NCBI GenBank assembly: GCA_031279975.1
Contig: JAITHL010000191.1
Location: forward strand, 1 to 63,620
Reading direction: 5' to 3'
Source: Treponema sp.
GTDB lineage: Bacteria > Spirochaetota > Spirochaetia > Treponematales > Breznakiellaceae
DNA length: 63,620 nt
Shown: piece after piece, positions 1 to 9,531 of the stretch
Layout of the letters: every line of letters begins with the position of its first letter
Position numbering within the stretch: the first letter of the stretch is position 1
Translations under genes and position numbers: made by a program
The notes under the pieces: generated by a model
What the model saw: only the letters and a program-made list of their open reading frames with translations
Databases searched by the model: none
What the model was told of the DNA's origin: nothing

Positions 1-179
1 TCATACGCTGCCTGCACTGTCTTGCCGTTCCCCTGGTACTTCGCCAGTTCCTTCACGATTTTTATCCCGTTGTTCGGTAAACATTTACTGCTTACCGGTT
101 CTTTTCCTCTGCTCCCCAGCACTGCCAGCTGTATCGTGTCCTTGTGGACATCCAGCCCCGCATAGTATACTGCTTTCAT
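1..179 (-). mobile_element. IS110-family transposase, N-terminal 59 residues (cut by window edge)
   Basis: Reading on the minus strand from an ATG at 179, the frame stays open to the window edge and begins MKAVYYAGLDVHKDTIQLAV. The GLDVHKDT motif carries the first Asp of the RuvC-like DEDD domain that opens IS110/IS1111 transposases. A strong Shine-Dalgarno (AGGAGG) lies seven bases upstream and fixes the start. In this family the transposase acts with a structured RNA to recombine a circular intermediate into its target, and elements usually lack terminal inverted repeats. The rest of the gene, including the C-terminal Tnp20 domain, is outside the window, so I cannot tell whether the copy is intact or whether it belongs to the IS110 or IS1111 subgroup. 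Confidence 0.88.
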
Positions 180-369
180 CTTCTGCCTCCTGTGTTATAT
201 GTGGTAAATCCTGCTTCGTAGGTAAACCCACGGTCTATATCACGGGAGGCACTTCATATTGTCTAGGATTATAGGGCCGGGGGCTTGTCTTACGGTTCTC
301 CTTACCTTGTTGCCCTTGCCCTCTGGTTTGACCCCCTGTCTTCAAGCGTAGCGCGGAGGGGCTTGGCCG
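180..369 (-). other. non-coding leader upstream of IS110 transposase; possible bridge-RNA region
   Basis: This stretch lies between the transposase start and the next gene on the other strand, and no convincing protein is encoded in it. In IS110-subgroup elements the non-coding end upstream of the transposase encodes the bridge RNA that pairs with donor and target DNA. Length and position fit, but I have not folded the RNA or found the element boundary, so this is a positional inference only. Confidence 0.3.
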
Positions 370-396
370 CCGGCCTTGTCTCCCGCCGGTTTTTTT
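370..396 (+). terminator. putative rho-independent terminator
   Basis: CCGGC (370-374) pairs with GCCGG (385-389) across a ten-base loop and is followed directly by seven T. It points rightwards and would stop transcription from the IS side before the YkgJ-type gene at 414. The stem is short. Confidence 0.45.
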
Positions 397-413
397 AGTA
401 CCCTGGAACAATA

Positions 414-857
414 ATGAAGGAACGGCCTTTTTACGCGGAAGGTCTCGCTTTTTCTTGTGAGCGCTGTTCAGCCTGCTGCCGGCATGAGCCCGGCTATGTA
501 TTTCTTTCAAAAAATGACGTGGACTCATTGCTAATAGCTTTAGCCATGCGTTATACTGAATTTGTGGAAACCTACTGTCGCTGGATACCGGTGGACGGCG
601 GACGGGCGCGTCTTGCGCTGAAAGAAAAGTCGAATTTTGATTGCGTTTTTTGGCAAGGGGGGTGTTCCGTGTATGGGGCCCGCCCCTTGCAGTGCCGGAC
701 TTTTCCATTTTGGCCCGCTGTTATCCAGTCCCAGGAAACTTGGAACCAGGCGGCCCGCACCTGCCCCGGCATCGGGAAGGGCGAGCGCCGCGGGCTTGAT
801 TTTATCGCCTCCTGCGCTGATCAGATGAACAAGGCGCGTATCATTGCCAAAAGCTGA
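414..857 (+). CDS. YkgJ-family Cys-cluster protein
   Basis: A 147-residue protein of the YkgJ-type zinc- or iron-chelating family. The N-terminal cluster SCERCSACCRHEPG gives the typical CxxCxxCC arrangement, followed by the downstream cysteines GGCSVYGARPLQCRTFPFWP and an AARTCPG motif. These are the conserved metal-ligand positions of the family, whose biochemical function is unknown. The ATG at 414 has only a weak ribosome-binding site. A terminator-like hairpin and an IS110 end lie just upstream, so the native promoter may have been displaced or may lie in the IS border. It is followed after 21 bases by mltG in the same direction, so co-transcription is likely. Confidence 0.85.
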   Translation: MKERPFYAEGLAFSCERCSACCRHEPGYVFLSKNDVDSLLIALAMRYTEFVETYCRWIPVDGGRARLALKEKSNFDCVFWQGGCSVYGARPLQCRTFPFWPAVIQSQETWNQAARTCPGIGKGERRGLDFIASCADQMNKARIIAKS

Positions 858-878
858 TCCGGCGGCGGGGGAGCATCC

Positions 879-2027
879 ATGCAAATCCAATGGCGGGGTA
901 TCCGCGCATTTATTTCCATCCCCTCCAGGGCAAATGAACAATCCGCCCCGGATCGGCTCAAAGGGCGCTTGGGGAAGGCGTTGAAGCTGCTCGGCCTGGC
1001 TGGCGCCGGGTTGTCCGTCCTGATTGGCGGTCTTGCGGGGATAGGTCTCTATCTGAATTCCCCGCCCGCCGCGCACCGGGCCGCGGCGGGGGAGTCCCTC
1101 CGGGTTGAAGCGGACGGAACCGTATATATAGAAGTAACCGGCGGGGAGAGCGCCATTGCGGTGGGCCGGCGTTTAAAAAGCGCCGGCCTTATACGGAGCC
1201 CCTTGTTTTGGAATATCCTCTTCAAGCTCCATAAGGAATATATAAAAACCGGGATGTACCGGTTCAAATTTCCCCTTGCCCAAACGCGGATACGGTCTGT
1301 TTTGGTATCCGGCAAACAGATACTTCACCGGGTAACCCTTCCCGGCGGGGTAACCCTCAAAAAAGCAGCCAAAATCCTCGCCGCCGCCGGTATCTGTACG
1401 GAAGAAGCCTTTCTCCAGGCCGCGGCGGACCGGGAATTGCTGGATTATTACCATATTCCGGGGGATACGATGGAGGGGTATATCTATCCTGACACCTACT
1501 TTTTTCCCGCCCCCTATCCCCCCCGGCAGGCGGTTAAAACCATGGGGGATACTTTTTTCCGCCGCCTGGAGGAATTCCAGGGCGCCGCCGCCGGACTTGA
1601 TGCCGGGGAACTCAATAAGCGGATTATCCTGGCCTCCATTGTGGAGCGGGAATACCGCGTGGACGCCGAAGCGCCCCTCATGGCCGGGGTCTTCTATAAC
1701 CGGCTGAAGATCGGCATGGCCCTACAGTCCTGCGCCACGGTGGAGTATGTGATCACCGAAATCCAGGGGCGGCCCCATCCCCAGGTCCTCTATGACCGGG
1801 ACACGGCAATTCAAAACCCCTACAACACCTATATTCAGCCCGGCCTTCCCCCGGGGCCCATAGCTTCCCCTGGCCCCGCGGCCTTGAACGCGGCGTTCAA
1901 TCCAGCTTCCAGCGAATACCTCTATTTCCGCTTGGTCAACCCCGAAGAAGGGAGGCATTATTTTTCCAAGACCTTGGATGAGCATATCCAGGCGGGGGCA
2001 CTCTATGTCAAAGGCAGCCTCCCCTGA
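879..2027 (+). CDS. mltG: endolytic murein transglycosylase MltG (YceG-like)
   Basis: A 382-residue inner-membrane lytic transglycosylase that cuts nascent glycan strands and is thought to set their length during elongation. A basic cytoplasmic tail of about 35 residues is followed by one membrane segment (roughly residues 38-58) and a periplasmic YceG domain filling the rest. The signature ASIVEREYRVDAE carries the catalytic Glu. Conserved family stretches include GYIYPDTYFF, PLMAGVFYNRL and YNTYIQPGLPPGPI. A purine-rich ribosome-binding site (GGCGGGGGAG) precedes the ATG. Its TGA overlaps the dnaG ATG by one base, so it is translationally coupled to dnaG and rpoD. Length is normal for the family. 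Confidence 0.95.
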   Translation: MQIQWRGIRAFISIPSRANEQSAPDRLKGRLGKALKLLGLAGAGLSVLIGGLAGIGLYLNSPPAAHRAAAGESLRVEADGTVYIEVTGGESAIAVGRRLKSAGLIRSPLFWNILFKLHKEYIKTGMYRFKFPLAQTRIRSVLVSGKQILHRVTLPGGVTLKKAAKILAAAGICTEEAFLQAAADRELLDYYHIPGDTMEGYIYPDTYFFPAPYPPRQAVKTMGDTFFRRLEEFQGAAAGLDAGELNKRIILASIVEREYRVDAEAPLMAGVFYNRLKIGMALQSCATVEYVITEIQGRPHPQVLYDRDTAIQNPYNTYIQPGLPPGPIASPGPAALNAAFNPASSEYLYFRLVNPEEGRHYFSKTLDEHIQAGALYVKGSLP

Positions 2028-3856
2028 TGCGGATCGCCGATTCTACCATCCAGGAAGTAAGCGATAAGCTGGACGCGGCGGCCCTGGTGGGCGATCATGT
2101 GCGGCTGGATAAACGAAATGGAAGCTATTGGGGGTGCTGCCCCTTTCACCATGAAAAAACCCCTTCCTTTAAGGTGGACCCGGACCGGAAGCTCTATTAC
2201 TGTTTCGGCTGCCATAAGGGGGGAACAATAATCAGCTTCATCATGGAGATGGAAACCCTATCCTTCGCGGAGGCTATTGAATTCCTGGCCAAGCGCTATG
2301 GGATACCGGTGATCTATGAGGGAAGGGCGGGCGGGGAGGAGGCGGCCCAGAGCCGCCGGGAGGATCTCTATGAGCTTTACCAACGGGTATCCGGGAGTTT
2401 TCATTATCTTTTGATGGAAACCGCCGAAGGCGCCCAGGCAAAAAACTATATTCTTGAACGGGGCCTTGACGAGGAGGCCCTGCGGCGCTTTCAGTTGGGC
2501 TATACCCCCCGGGACCGCTCCTGGCTTTTTCTCTTTCTTACCCGCAAGGGGTATTCGCCGGAACTGCTCGCCGGGTCGGGGCTTTTCTCTCCCAAATACC
2601 CCCAGGCCGCCTTTTTTTCCAACCGGCTTATGTTTCCCATCCGGGACCAGCATGCCCGTCCGCTGGCCTTTGGCGCCAGGCTTTTGGCCGGAGAAGGGCC
2701 CAAATACCTCAACTCTGGCGAATCAGAACTATACAAGAAGGGGAAAACCCTTTTTGCCCTTGATTTGGCGCTTCCGGAGATACGAAAAACCAAGGCGGCC
2801 TATATTGTCGAGGGCTATATGGACGTTATCGCCCTGCGCCAGGCCGGGATTGCCAACGCGGTGGCCCCCTTGGGAACGGCTCTTACGGACGAGCAGGCCC
2901 AATTGCTTCACCGCTGGGCGGATAAGCTCTACCTAATGTTTGACGCTGACGAGGCGGGGCAAAAAGCGGCGCTTGCAGCCGTCCTTACAGCCCGGCGGAA
3001 TTCCCTTGCCTGTTCGGTCATTATTCCCGGGACAGGGGAAGCGGGCGGCGATTCCGGGAATTACAAGGATCCGGCGGATATTTTACAAAAAGCCGGCCCA
3101 AAAGTATTGCATAAGAGCGCGCAATGTTTTATAAATGATTTTGAGTACCTGGTGAATCGAGCGCGGACCCTGTATGATCCATCCACCTTAGAAGGGAAGG
3201 CCAAAGCGGCGGCCTCATTATTCCCTTATATTGAAACGCTGGATTCGGAAGTATTACGGGATTCCTGTATGCGAGAGCTGGCCAGCGCCTTCGCGGTGGA
3301 ATGGCAGGCGGCGCAAAGGGACTTTACGGTATACAGCCGTAACGCGGAACCCAAGCGGTTTGCCGCCTCCAAGGAAGTCCCGCCGCCCCAAACCCCGCGG
3401 ATTCGTTTCGGCGATGAACTCCGGTTGCTCGCCGCGGTTTTGGTTAATAACAGCCTGTTTCCAAAACTCCGGTCAACCCTGTCAATTGAGGAGCTGGAAG
3501 ATCCTTGGGCGAAAGCACTCTTTATCGCGCTGGAGGAATGGTTTCGGGATGACGCGCCGGGAATGGGAGAGGCGGCGCTGCCCCATACACTCGTAGCCCG
3601 TATACCCCATGACGTCCTGCGAAATTATGTCGTTGAACAGGACGCCGCCCGGGCCTTTTCTTCAAATCCGGAGCTTTATATAGAAGAAGGGATCAGGCGG
3701 GTAAAACAAAAGCGGCTTGAACGCAGACAAGCCGAAATCGTTGTGGAGCTGCGCGCCCAACAACGCCGGGAGACAGGCCGGGGCCTGGAAGATCTCCTGG
3801 TGGAAAAAATGCATATCGACGCCGAACTGCGCCGGCTTAAGGAAGCTAACGAATGA
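2027..3856 (+). CDS. dnaG: DNA primase DnaG
   Basis: A 609-residue primase that synthesises RNA primers at the replication fork. The N-terminal CHC2 zinc ribbon is visible as [12 protein letters not shown] ... [10 protein letters not shown] (about residues 38-70). The central TOPRIM catalytic core has [13 protein letters not shown] and the acidic [11 protein letters not shown] motif. The C-terminal portion would be the helicase-binding domain. The start overlaps the mltG stop, and the end overlaps the rpoD start as ATGA, a variant of the macromolecular-synthesis operon in which mltG occupies the place of rpsU. Length matches bacterial primases and I see no disruption. Confidence 0.97.
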   Translation: MRIADSTIQEVSDKLDAAALVGDHVRLDKRNGSYWGCCPFHHEKTPSFKVDPDRKLYYCFGCHKGGTIISFIMEMETLSFAEAIEFLAKRYGIPVIYEGRAGGEEAAQSRREDLYELYQRVSGSFHYLLMETAEGAQAKNYILERGLDEEALRRFQLGYTPRDRSWLFLFLTRKGYSPELLAGSGLFSPKYPQAAFFSNRLMFPIRDQHARPLAFGARLLAGEGPKYLNSGESELYKKGKTLFALDLALPEIRKTKAAYIVEGYMDVIALRQAGIANAVAPLGTALTDEQAQLLHRWADKLYLMFDADEAGQKAALAAVLTARRNSLACSVIIPGTGEAGGDSGNYKDPADILQKAGPKVLHKSAQCFINDFEYLVNRARTLYDPSTLEGKAKAAASLFPYIETLDSEVLRDSCMRELASAFAVEWQAAQRDFTVYSRNAEPKRFAASKEVPPPQTPRIRFGDELRLLAAVLVNNSLFPKLRSTLSIEELEDPWAKALFIALEEWFRDDAPGMGEAALPHTLVARIPHDVLRNYVVEQDAARAFSSNPELYIEEGIRRVKQKRLERRQAEIVVELRAQQRRETGRGLEDLLVEKMHIDAELRRLKEANE

Positions 3857-5592
3857 CGGATTTGCAATGCGATCCCGCGGTATTGAAGCTTATTGAATAC
3901 GCGAAGGAAAAGAAAATCCTTTCCTATGAAGAGCTTTCCGATTTTTTGCCCGAGCATATCGCCAATTCGGACAAGATAGAACAGGTCTTGGTCTTGCTTG
4001 AGGTAAATAACGTCCAGCTTATTGAAGAAGAGCTTGCCGGCGAAGAGGAAGGCGCGGCGGACAGCCGGAAGCCTTCGGAGGCCGAAAAGAAACGGCTGGT
4101 CTACAGCGAAAAGGAATCCTCGGTGGATGATCCGATCCGCCTCTATTTGCGGGAAATAGGCCGGGAAAACCTGTTGACCGCGGAGCAGGAGATTGCGTTA
4201 TCCAAGCAGATGGAGGATGGGGAAAATATTATAAAAACAGTCATTAAAAAATCAGGGATGATTATTCCCGAATTTTACCATATTGCCCAGCGGGTTTTTT
4301 CCAAAAAGGACCCCAGGGAATTTGTTTTTTCCAAAAAAGAGATAACCGAGTATATGACCGAGCGGCGGCGGCTCAACCAGTTCTATAAGGAAACCCTCAG
4401 GCTCATCGGGGGGGAGCTGAAAAATTATATCGAACTCAAGCGGAATATCCATAGCCGGGGGGGGGATATTTTTGAGCATACGGAACTCAATGAAATCCGC
4501 CGGCGCATCATGGAGTCCATCGGCGGCGCGGAGATTCATCCCGATGAAATCGCCGGATTTTCCGAAAAATTTGTCCGGGCGGCGGTAAAAATCCAGGACT
4601 ATAAAAAGGAACAGGAACGCATTGAGAAGCGCCTGCGGGTGGGTTCCTTTAAGGAACTGCGGGCCTTGGGCAGGGGGCTTACCATCCGTGAAGAACGGGA
4701 ACGGCTGGAACAGGATTTAGCGCTCAGCTCGGAAGAGATCAAGGAGCTGATTCGCCATATCCAGGTAACGGAGAAAAAGCTCCGGCACATGGAATTGGAA
4801 TTTGAGGAATCCATCGAAAGCATCAATCAAATGGCCTGTGAAATCAGCCGGGGCCGGGGCATGATGAAAGACGCCAAGGACCGGCTGATCAAGGCGAACC
4901 TGCGGCTCGTGGTTTCCATTGCCAAAAAGTATACCAACCGGGGCCTGCATTTTTTTGACCTCGTACAGGAGGGGAACATCGGACTCATCAAGGCGGTGGA
5001 AAAATTTGAATACCAAAAGGGATTTAAATTCTCTACCTACGCGACCTGGTGGATACGCCAGGCGATTACCCGGTCCATCTCGGACCAGGCCAGGACCATC
5101 CGGGTTCCAGTACACATGATTGAACAGATCAACAAGGTGTCCCGGGAAGGCCGGCAGCTGGTGCAGGCCTTGGGCCGGGAACCCACGGACGATGAGATCG
5201 CCGAGCGGCTTGGCTGGACCCCCCAGCGGGTCAAGGTGGTCAAAAACGTCGCCCGGGAACCCATCAGCCTGGAAACGCCCATCGGCGAAGAAGAGGATTC
5301 CCTCTTGGGTGATTTTATCGAGGACAAGGACGTGGAGAATCCGGCCAGCCAAACCGCCTTTACCCTCCTACAGGAACAGCTTTCCGGGGTGCTTGCCACC
5401 CTGCCGTCCCGGGAACAGGAGGTGCTGAAAATGCGCTTCGGCCTGGACGACGGGTATTCCCTTACCCTGGAAGAGGTCGGGCTCTACTTTAACGTAACCC
5501 GGGAACGGATACGGCAAATCGAAGCGAAGGCCCTGCGCCGCCTGCGGCATCCCAAACGGAGCCGCAGATTGAAAGATTACTTGGACCACTGA
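3853..5592 (+). CDS. rpoD: primary sigma factor RpoD (sigma-70)
   Basis: A 579-residue housekeeping sigma factor. An acidic N-terminal region 1.1-like segment is followed by region 1.2 ([20 protein letters not shown]), a long non-conserved insert (roughly residues 130-330), region 2 with the -10-recognition and melting segment ([17 protein letters not shown]), region 3 ([13 protein letters not shown]), and region 4 ending in the helix-turn-helix [18 protein letters not shown] that binds the -35 element. The large insert between regions 1.2 and 2 is typical of primary, not alternative, sigma factors. It overlaps dnaG by four bases (ATGA). The presence of canonical TTGxxx/TATAAT-type promoters elsewhere in the window agrees with this specificity. 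Confidence 0.97.
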   Translation: MTDLQCDPAVLKLIEYAKEKKILSYEELSDFLPEHIANSDKIEQVLVLLEVNNVQLIEEELAGEEEGAADSRKPSEAEKKRLVYSEKESSVDDPIRLYLREIGRENLLTAEQEIALSKQMEDGENIIKTVIKKSGMIIPEFYHIAQRVFSKKDPREFVFSKKEITEYMTERRRLNQFYKETLRLIGGELKNYIELKRNIHSRGGDIFEHTELNEIRRRIMESIGGAEIHPDEIAGFSEKFVRAAVKIQDYKKEQERIEKRLRVGSFKELRALGRGLTIREERERLEQDLALSSEEIKELIRHIQVTEKKLRHMELEFEESIESINQMACEISRGRGMMKDAKDRLIKANLRLVVSIAKKYTNRGLHFFDLVQEGNIGLIKAVEKFEYQKGFKFSTYATWWIRQAITRSISDQARTIRVPVHMIEQINKVSREGRQLVQALGREPTDDEIAERLGWTPQRVKVVKNVAREPISLETPIGEEEDSLLGDFIEDKDVENPASQTAFTLLQEQLSGVLATLPSREQEVLKMRFGLDDGYSLTLEEVGLYFNVTRERIRQIEAKALRRLRHPKRSRRLKDYLDH

Positions 5593-5677
5593 GCCGGCCC
5601 GGCATGGGCTATGCGCTCAAAGAGGGCTGGGGGTTGCGGCGGGGGCGTCCAGTTTCCGCTTAAAACGCGGTTTTGCC

Positions 5678-5715
5678 GGACCGGAAGCCCGCGGGCGGCT
5701 GCGGGCCTTTGGTCC
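5678..5715. repeat. inverted repeat in rpoD downstream spacer
   Basis: GGACC...AAGCCCGC pairs with GCGGGC...GGTCC across the short spacer between rpoD and the next gene. No T-run follows, so it may be a stabilising hairpin, not a classic terminator. A TTAATCAGCG motif shared with other spacers follows at 5724. Confidence 0.4.
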
Positions 5716-5796
5716 GGCGTTGTTTAATCAGCGGGGCCCTGCGGGGGCTTTCCCCGCCGTGAGCGCCGGCGTACTTACATACTAAAGGGGATGTTT

Positions 5797-6639
5797 ATGG
5801 CCATGGAAGATGTTTTTGAGAAGCTGCGGGGATTGCAGAATATACTTTCTCAAAAGATAACCCTTGAACAGGATATTCAGGAGATTCCCAAGCTGCTTAC
5901 CACCCAGGAGGAAATGCTGCTCCGGTTAAAGAAGACGTTTATAGAAAAAAATCAAGAATACGAAAGGGTCCGGCTTGTGGAAGGCGAATACCGGGGGCTC
6001 TTGCTGGAAGCGGAAACGGCCCGGGAACAGGCGGAAATGAAGATGGACGCCATCACGACCCAGCGGGAATACGAAGCCCTGGACAAGGAAATCCGGGACG
6101 CGGCGGAAAAGGAACAGCAGTACCGCAAGGAACTCCAGAAAGAAGAGCGGCTCCTGGCGGATATAGACGAACAGATGAAGCAGCAGGCAAGCCTTATTGA
6201 GCGGCAGGAACAGGAACTGGCGGAACGGAGGACGGGCATAGAGGCGGAGGCGGCGGAAAAGGCGGAGCGGATACGGATGCTGGAGGAACAGGAGCGGAAA
6301 CTCAATGAGGATATGGATCCGGAGGTTCTCTTTAAGTTCGAGCGGATTATCCGCAATAAGATGGGCAAGGGCATTGTTACCATCCGGGGAGGGGTCTGCA
6401 CGGGCTGTCACATGATACTCCCGGCCCAATTCGCCAATGAGGTCCGCCTGGGGGAGGAGATTGTCTTCTGCCCCTATTGCTCGCGCATACTCTTTTATGA
6501 AGAGGCAACCCAAGGGGAAGAGGATTTCTTTGCTCACGACGATTCGGGCAGCCTTTCGGATTTGGATGACCTGGAAGACGACGAATACGACGACGAGGAA
6601 GAGGAAGAAGAGAAAGTCGCTATTGATTATGACGAATAG
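5797..6639 (+). CDS. coiled-coil protein with C4-type zinc ribbon (COG1579-like)
   Basis: About 280 residues. The first two thirds are a long Glu/Lys/Gln-rich coiled coil (about residues 10-175). Then comes a zinc ribbon with CTGC ... CPYC (about residues 202-230) and a very acidic tail (DDLEDDEYDDEEEEEE). This matches the zf-RING_7 / COG1579 family, which in chlamydiae and spirochaetes is described as a chaperone-like or nucleic-acid-associated protein; its role here is not known. In-frame ATGs occur at 5791, 5797 and 5803. The AAAGGGG ribosome-binding site ends directly at 5790, so the second ATG at 5797 has the better spacing and is chosen. RNase P RNA follows immediately. Confidence 0.8.
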   Translation: MAMEDVFEKLRGLQNILSQKITLEQDIQEIPKLLTTQEEMLLRLKKTFIEKNQEYERVRLVEGEYRGLLLEAETAREQAEMKMDAITTQREYEALDKEIRDAAEKEQQYRKELQKEERLLADIDEQMKQQASLIERQEQELAERRTGIEAEAAEKAERIRMLEEQERKLNEDMDPEVLFKFERIIRNKMGKGIVTIRGGVCTGCHMILPAQFANEVRLGEEIVFCPYCSRILFYEEATQGEEDFFAHDDSGSLSDLDDLEDDEYDDEEEEEEKVAIDYDE

Positions 6640-6664
6640 GGCCGCGCCTGCCGATAATTAACTT

Positions 6665-7210
6665 AAGCGATGAACCAGATTGCCGCGGAAGGGGGGAGGC
6701 GTTTCGGCGCGGCCCCTTTTCTGAGGAAAGTCCGGGCTCCGCAGGGCATGATGCCGGGTAACGCCCGGGCGGGGAAAGACAAAGGGTTCCCCGACAGCAA
6801 GCGCAACAGAAAGCAAACCGCTGGGCGTCCCGGCCTTCCGGCGCGGACCGGAGGGCCGGGACGGTATAAGGGGAAGCGATTCGCCTTAACCAGCAAGGGT
6901 GAAAGGGCGGGGTAAGAGCCCACCGCGGCGCCGGCAACGGCGCTGGAACCTTCCGGTTAGCCGTGAGTACGGCTGAAGCGGATCATTGCAAGCCTCATCA
7001 GGAGCAAAGTCAAACAGCGGTCCCGGCGGGCGTTGGGGAGAACCGGATGTCCGTCTTGGGTTGGGGGTAAAACCCCACGGGCGGCCCGATCCGAACCGCG
7101 GGTGGACTGCAAGGATGCCGTCCGAGAGGGCGGCGCAAGACAGATGGCAATCCCGCGGCCTTCCGCAAGGGGGGCCGCGCTACAGAACCCGGCTTATGGT
7201 TCATCGTTTT
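6665..7210 (+). ncRNA. rnpB: RNase P RNA (bacterial type A)
   Basis: Catalytic RNA of RNase P, which matures tRNA 5' ends. The universally conserved P4 5' strand GAGGAAAGTCCGGGCTCC is at 6723-6740. AAGGGTGAAA and GGGGTAAGAGCCCACCGC follow near 6895-6926. The 3' P4 partner region ACAGAACCCGGCTTAT is at 7182-7197. Helix P1 is formed by CGATGAACC (6668-6676) with GGTTCATCG (7198-7206), which sets both ends; the exact termini are estimated. At about 545 nt it is longer than the usual 350-400 nt, so some peripheral helices must be expanded. Open reading frames crossing it are not genes. Confidence 0.94.
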
Positions 7211-7215
7211 TCACG

Positions 7216-7245
7216 TTGACTTTTTGTTGATTTTTATATTAGATA
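7216..7245 (+). promoter_or_regulatory. possible sigma-70 promoter after rnpB
   Basis: TTGACT at 7216-7221 and TAGATA at 7240-7245 with an 18-base spacer, in a short AT-rich stretch that stands out from the GC-rich surroundings. It could drive the TPR-mreBCD-mrdA-rodA genes from a leader of about 225 bases. The -10 match is imperfect. Confidence 0.35.
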
Positions 7246-7259
7246 TTTTCATTAGAGTT

Positions 7260-7369
7260 GTTTCATCCCTTCAGTTATGAAACAGCTTCCGCTAAGAGCG
7301 TGGTTTTACAAGGCTTTAGCCGGAAAAACTGCGGGACTTGGCTGCCCGCCAGCCGGGTTGGCAGCCAAG
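7260..7369. repeat. two inverted repeats in the leader of the TPR/mre operon
   Basis: GTTTCAT/ATGAAAC (7260-7266 with 7277-7283) and a perfect ten-base stem CTTGGCTGCC/GGCAGCCAAG (7337-7346 with 7360-7369) lie in the untranslated stretch between rnpB and the gene at 7475. Neither is followed by a T-run. They could be processing or attenuation structures; no known riboswitch is recognised. Confidence 0.45.
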
Positions 7370-7474
7370 CCTATTGAACCGGGGCCGTTCTCCAAGGTTA
7401 GCGGTTGGAAGGGGTCTCAAATTTATTGCGGTATGCGCGGCGGAATATGTGTAACGGAATACCGGTAACGGAAT

Positions 7475-8473
7475 ATGTTTAGAAAAAGACCCCGATCCGG
7501 CTGCGACCCCCGTACGCGCCGGAAACAAACCATACAGACCGCGACGGCGGCGCTGTTAATTATGGCCTTATTCTCTTCCTTAACGATGTTTTTTATCGGG
7601 TGGAGAAAACGCTTGGGAACCGAGCGGAAAGAGCTCTTGCGGATATGGGAGGACGGGGCCTTTGAAAAGGCTTTTACCCTCAGCCGGGAAGAGCTGCAAA
7701 CCAAACCAATGGATTATTTTCTCTTAATCTTCTATGGGTTTGCCGCCTATCAGCTGGCGGTGGCCCAGATTGCGAGCGCCGACACCCAATTCTATATTGA
7801 TGAATGTATTTGGTCCCTCCGGAAGGCCCTGCTGTGCAAGGAAGGGGGCGGGGACCTGCGGATTCAGTATGTTTTAGGCAAAGCCTACTATTATAAAGGG
7901 GCCGGCTACGCGGATTTGGCGGTGCGTTTTTTGGAAGCCGCCCAGAACGGCGCGTACCAGGCCCGGGATTTACCGGAATACCTCGGCTTGTCCTACGCGG
8001 CCAAACGCGATTACCGGAACAGCGTCGCCGCCTTTTCCCTTGCCCTGGCGTCGGAACGCGACGGCGGCCCGGCCCAGGACCCGGCGGGGTTTGCGCCGGA
8101 GTTTATCCAGCAGGACGAGTATCCTTCCGATCTGCTGCTCCTCTCGATTGCCCGGTCCTATATGGCGCTGGATGAACAGGACTCCGCAAAGGCCTATCTT
8201 ATGCGCTGCGTTGAGACCTCAAAAGACGCCGAGACCGTCGTCGCGGCCCGGCTCCTGCTGGGGAACATATTTGAAAAAACCGGCTATATTTCCCTGGCGG
8301 AAGCGCAATACCTTGCCCTGCTGGAAGAGGACGGGGAAAACGCCGAAGCTCATTATCATTTAGGCGAATTATATGCCGCAGGCGGGGACTCAACCAGGGC
8401 GCGGGCGGAATGGCGCAAGGCGGTGCGAATTGACCCGGCCCACCGATCCGCCCGTTCGCGGCTTAATATGTAA
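7475..8473 (+). CDS. TPR-repeat membrane-anchored protein
   Basis: A 332-residue protein with a basic N-terminus, one membrane segment ([18 protein letters not shown], about residues 26-45) and a domain of tetratricopeptide-type helix pairs. The C-terminal unit [20 protein letters not shown] is a recognisable TPR. It probably faces the periplasm. It ends 25 bases before mreB and shares its direction, so it is likely the first gene of the rod-shape operon and may scaffold the elongation machinery; that role is inferred from position only. A direct repeat GTAACGGAATA at 7451-7461 and 7465-7475 runs into the ATG, and no clear Shine-Dalgarno is present. Confidence 0.7.
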   Translation: MFRKRPRSGCDPRTRRKQTIQTATAALLIMALFSSLTMFFIGWRKRLGTERKELLRIWEDGAFEKAFTLSREELQTKPMDYFLLIFYGFAAYQLAVAQIASADTQFYIDECIWSLRKALLCKEGGGDLRIQYVLGKAYYYKGAGYADLAVRFLEAAQNGAYQARDLPEYLGLSYAAKRDYRNSVAAFSLALASERDGGPAQDPAGFAPEFIQQDEYPSDLLLLSIARSYMALDEQDSAKAYLMRCVETSKDAETVVAARLLLGNIFEKTGYISLAEAQYLALLEEDGENAEAHYHLGELYAAGGDSTRARAEWRKAVRIDPAHRSARSRLNM

Positions 8474-8498
8474 CGGCTGTACAGCCCAGGGAGGTAGT

Positions 8499-9527
8499 AT
8501 GTTAGGATTAAAGGCTTTAGATATCGGCATTGATTTGGGGACCTGCAACACCCTGATCTATATACATGGGAAGGGGATTGTCATCAATGAGCCTTCGGTC
8601 GTGGCGGTAGAAAAGGCGACGAAAAAGGTCATGGCCGTGGGCGCCGACGCAAAGCACATGCTTTGGAAAACCCCGGGCAATATCATAGCCATACGGCCCA
8701 TGCGGGACGGGGTTATCGCGGACCTGGAATCCACCGAAAAGATGATCCGGTATTTCATATCCCGGGTGCTGCCCCGCTACCGGTTTATCAAGCCCCGGAT
8801 GGTCATCGGCATCCCCTCCTGCATTACCGAGGTGGAACGCCGGGCGGTGGAAGAGAGCGCCTATAAGGCGGGGGCCCGGCAAGTAATGGTTATCGAAGAA
8901 AGCCTTGCGGCGGCCATCGGCGCGGATATTCCTATCTTTGAGCCCGCGGGGCACATGATCTGCGACATCGGCGGGGGAACCACCGAAACCTCGGTTATAT
9001 CCCTTGGGGGCATGGTGGTAACCAACGCCATCCGTTTGGGGGGGGATGAATTTGATGAATCCATCATCAAACATGTTCGCAGCGTACATAACCTGATCAT
9101 CGGCGAGCAAACCGCGGAACGTTTGAAGATCGAAATCGGCAACGCCTCCCCGGATAAGACCATAGAAAAGGCGGAAATAAAGGGAACCGACGCCATTACC
9201 GGCCTTCCCCGGAAGCTGGAGATCGATTCGGTGGAGGTTCGGGAGGCCCTCAAGGACCCGATTGCCCAAATTATCGATGAAATTAAAACCACCCTGGGCA
9301 AGACGCCGCCTGAATTGGCGGCAGATATTGTCGAGCGGGGCATTGTAATGACCGGGGGGGGAGCCCTGCTCAAGGGGCTGCCCAAACTGATCTCCAAGGA
9401 AACCGGGGTGCCGGTCATCCTGGCCGAACATCCGCTGGACTGCGTCGCCCTGGGGGCGGGGAAGTATTTTGAGAATGCCAGAGGCTTTGATAATACCCGG
9501 AGCATTTACGATAAACTGAACGGATAA
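8499..9527 (+). CDS. mreB: rod-shape actin homologue MreB
   Basis: A 342-residue cytoskeletal ATPase that forms membrane-associated filaments and directs lateral-wall synthesis. Actin-fold motifs are clear: phosphate-1 DLGTCNT (usually DLGTANT), phosphate-2 [17 protein letters not shown], and the adenosine motif [12 protein letters not shown]. The frame is open further upstream, but a GGAGGT ribosome-binding site and the family-typical start [14 protein letters not shown] place the start at the ATG at 8499. It heads mreB-mreC-mreD-mrdA-rodA, all with tiny gaps or overlaps, the conserved elongasome operon. Confidence 0.97.
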   Translation: MLGLKALDIGIDLGTCNTLIYIHGKGIVINEPSVVAVEKATKKVMAVGADAKHMLWKTPGNIIAIRPMRDGVIADLESTEKMIRYFISRVLPRYRFIKPRMVIGIPSCITEVERRAVEESAYKAGARQVMVIEESLAAAIGADIPIFEPAGHMICDIGGGTTETSVISLGGMVVTNAIRLGGDEFDESIIKHVRSVHNLIIGEQTAERLKIEIGNASPDKTIEKAEIKGTDAITGLPRKLEIDSVEVREALKDPIAQIIDEIKTTLGKTPPELAADIVERGIVMTGGGALLKGLPKLISKETGVPVILAEHPLDCVALGAGKYFENARGFDNTRSIYDKLNG

Positions 9528-9531
9528 GGGC

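Noticed and set aside
5593-5790. Possible tRNA or other RNA in the rpoD downstream spacer
   Set aside because: No T-loop GTTCGA-type sequence or cloverleaf is apparent; the spacer has only an inverted repeat and a REP-like motif. The other spacers were checked the same way with no tRNA found.
6663-7230. Several open frames of 60-105 codons across the RNase P RNA
   Set aside because: The conserved RNA motifs explain the sequence; the translations have no family resemblance.
7277-7468. A 63-codon frame between rnpB and the TPR gene
   Set aside because: It starts inside a hairpin without a Shine-Dalgarno, and runs through a second inverted repeat.
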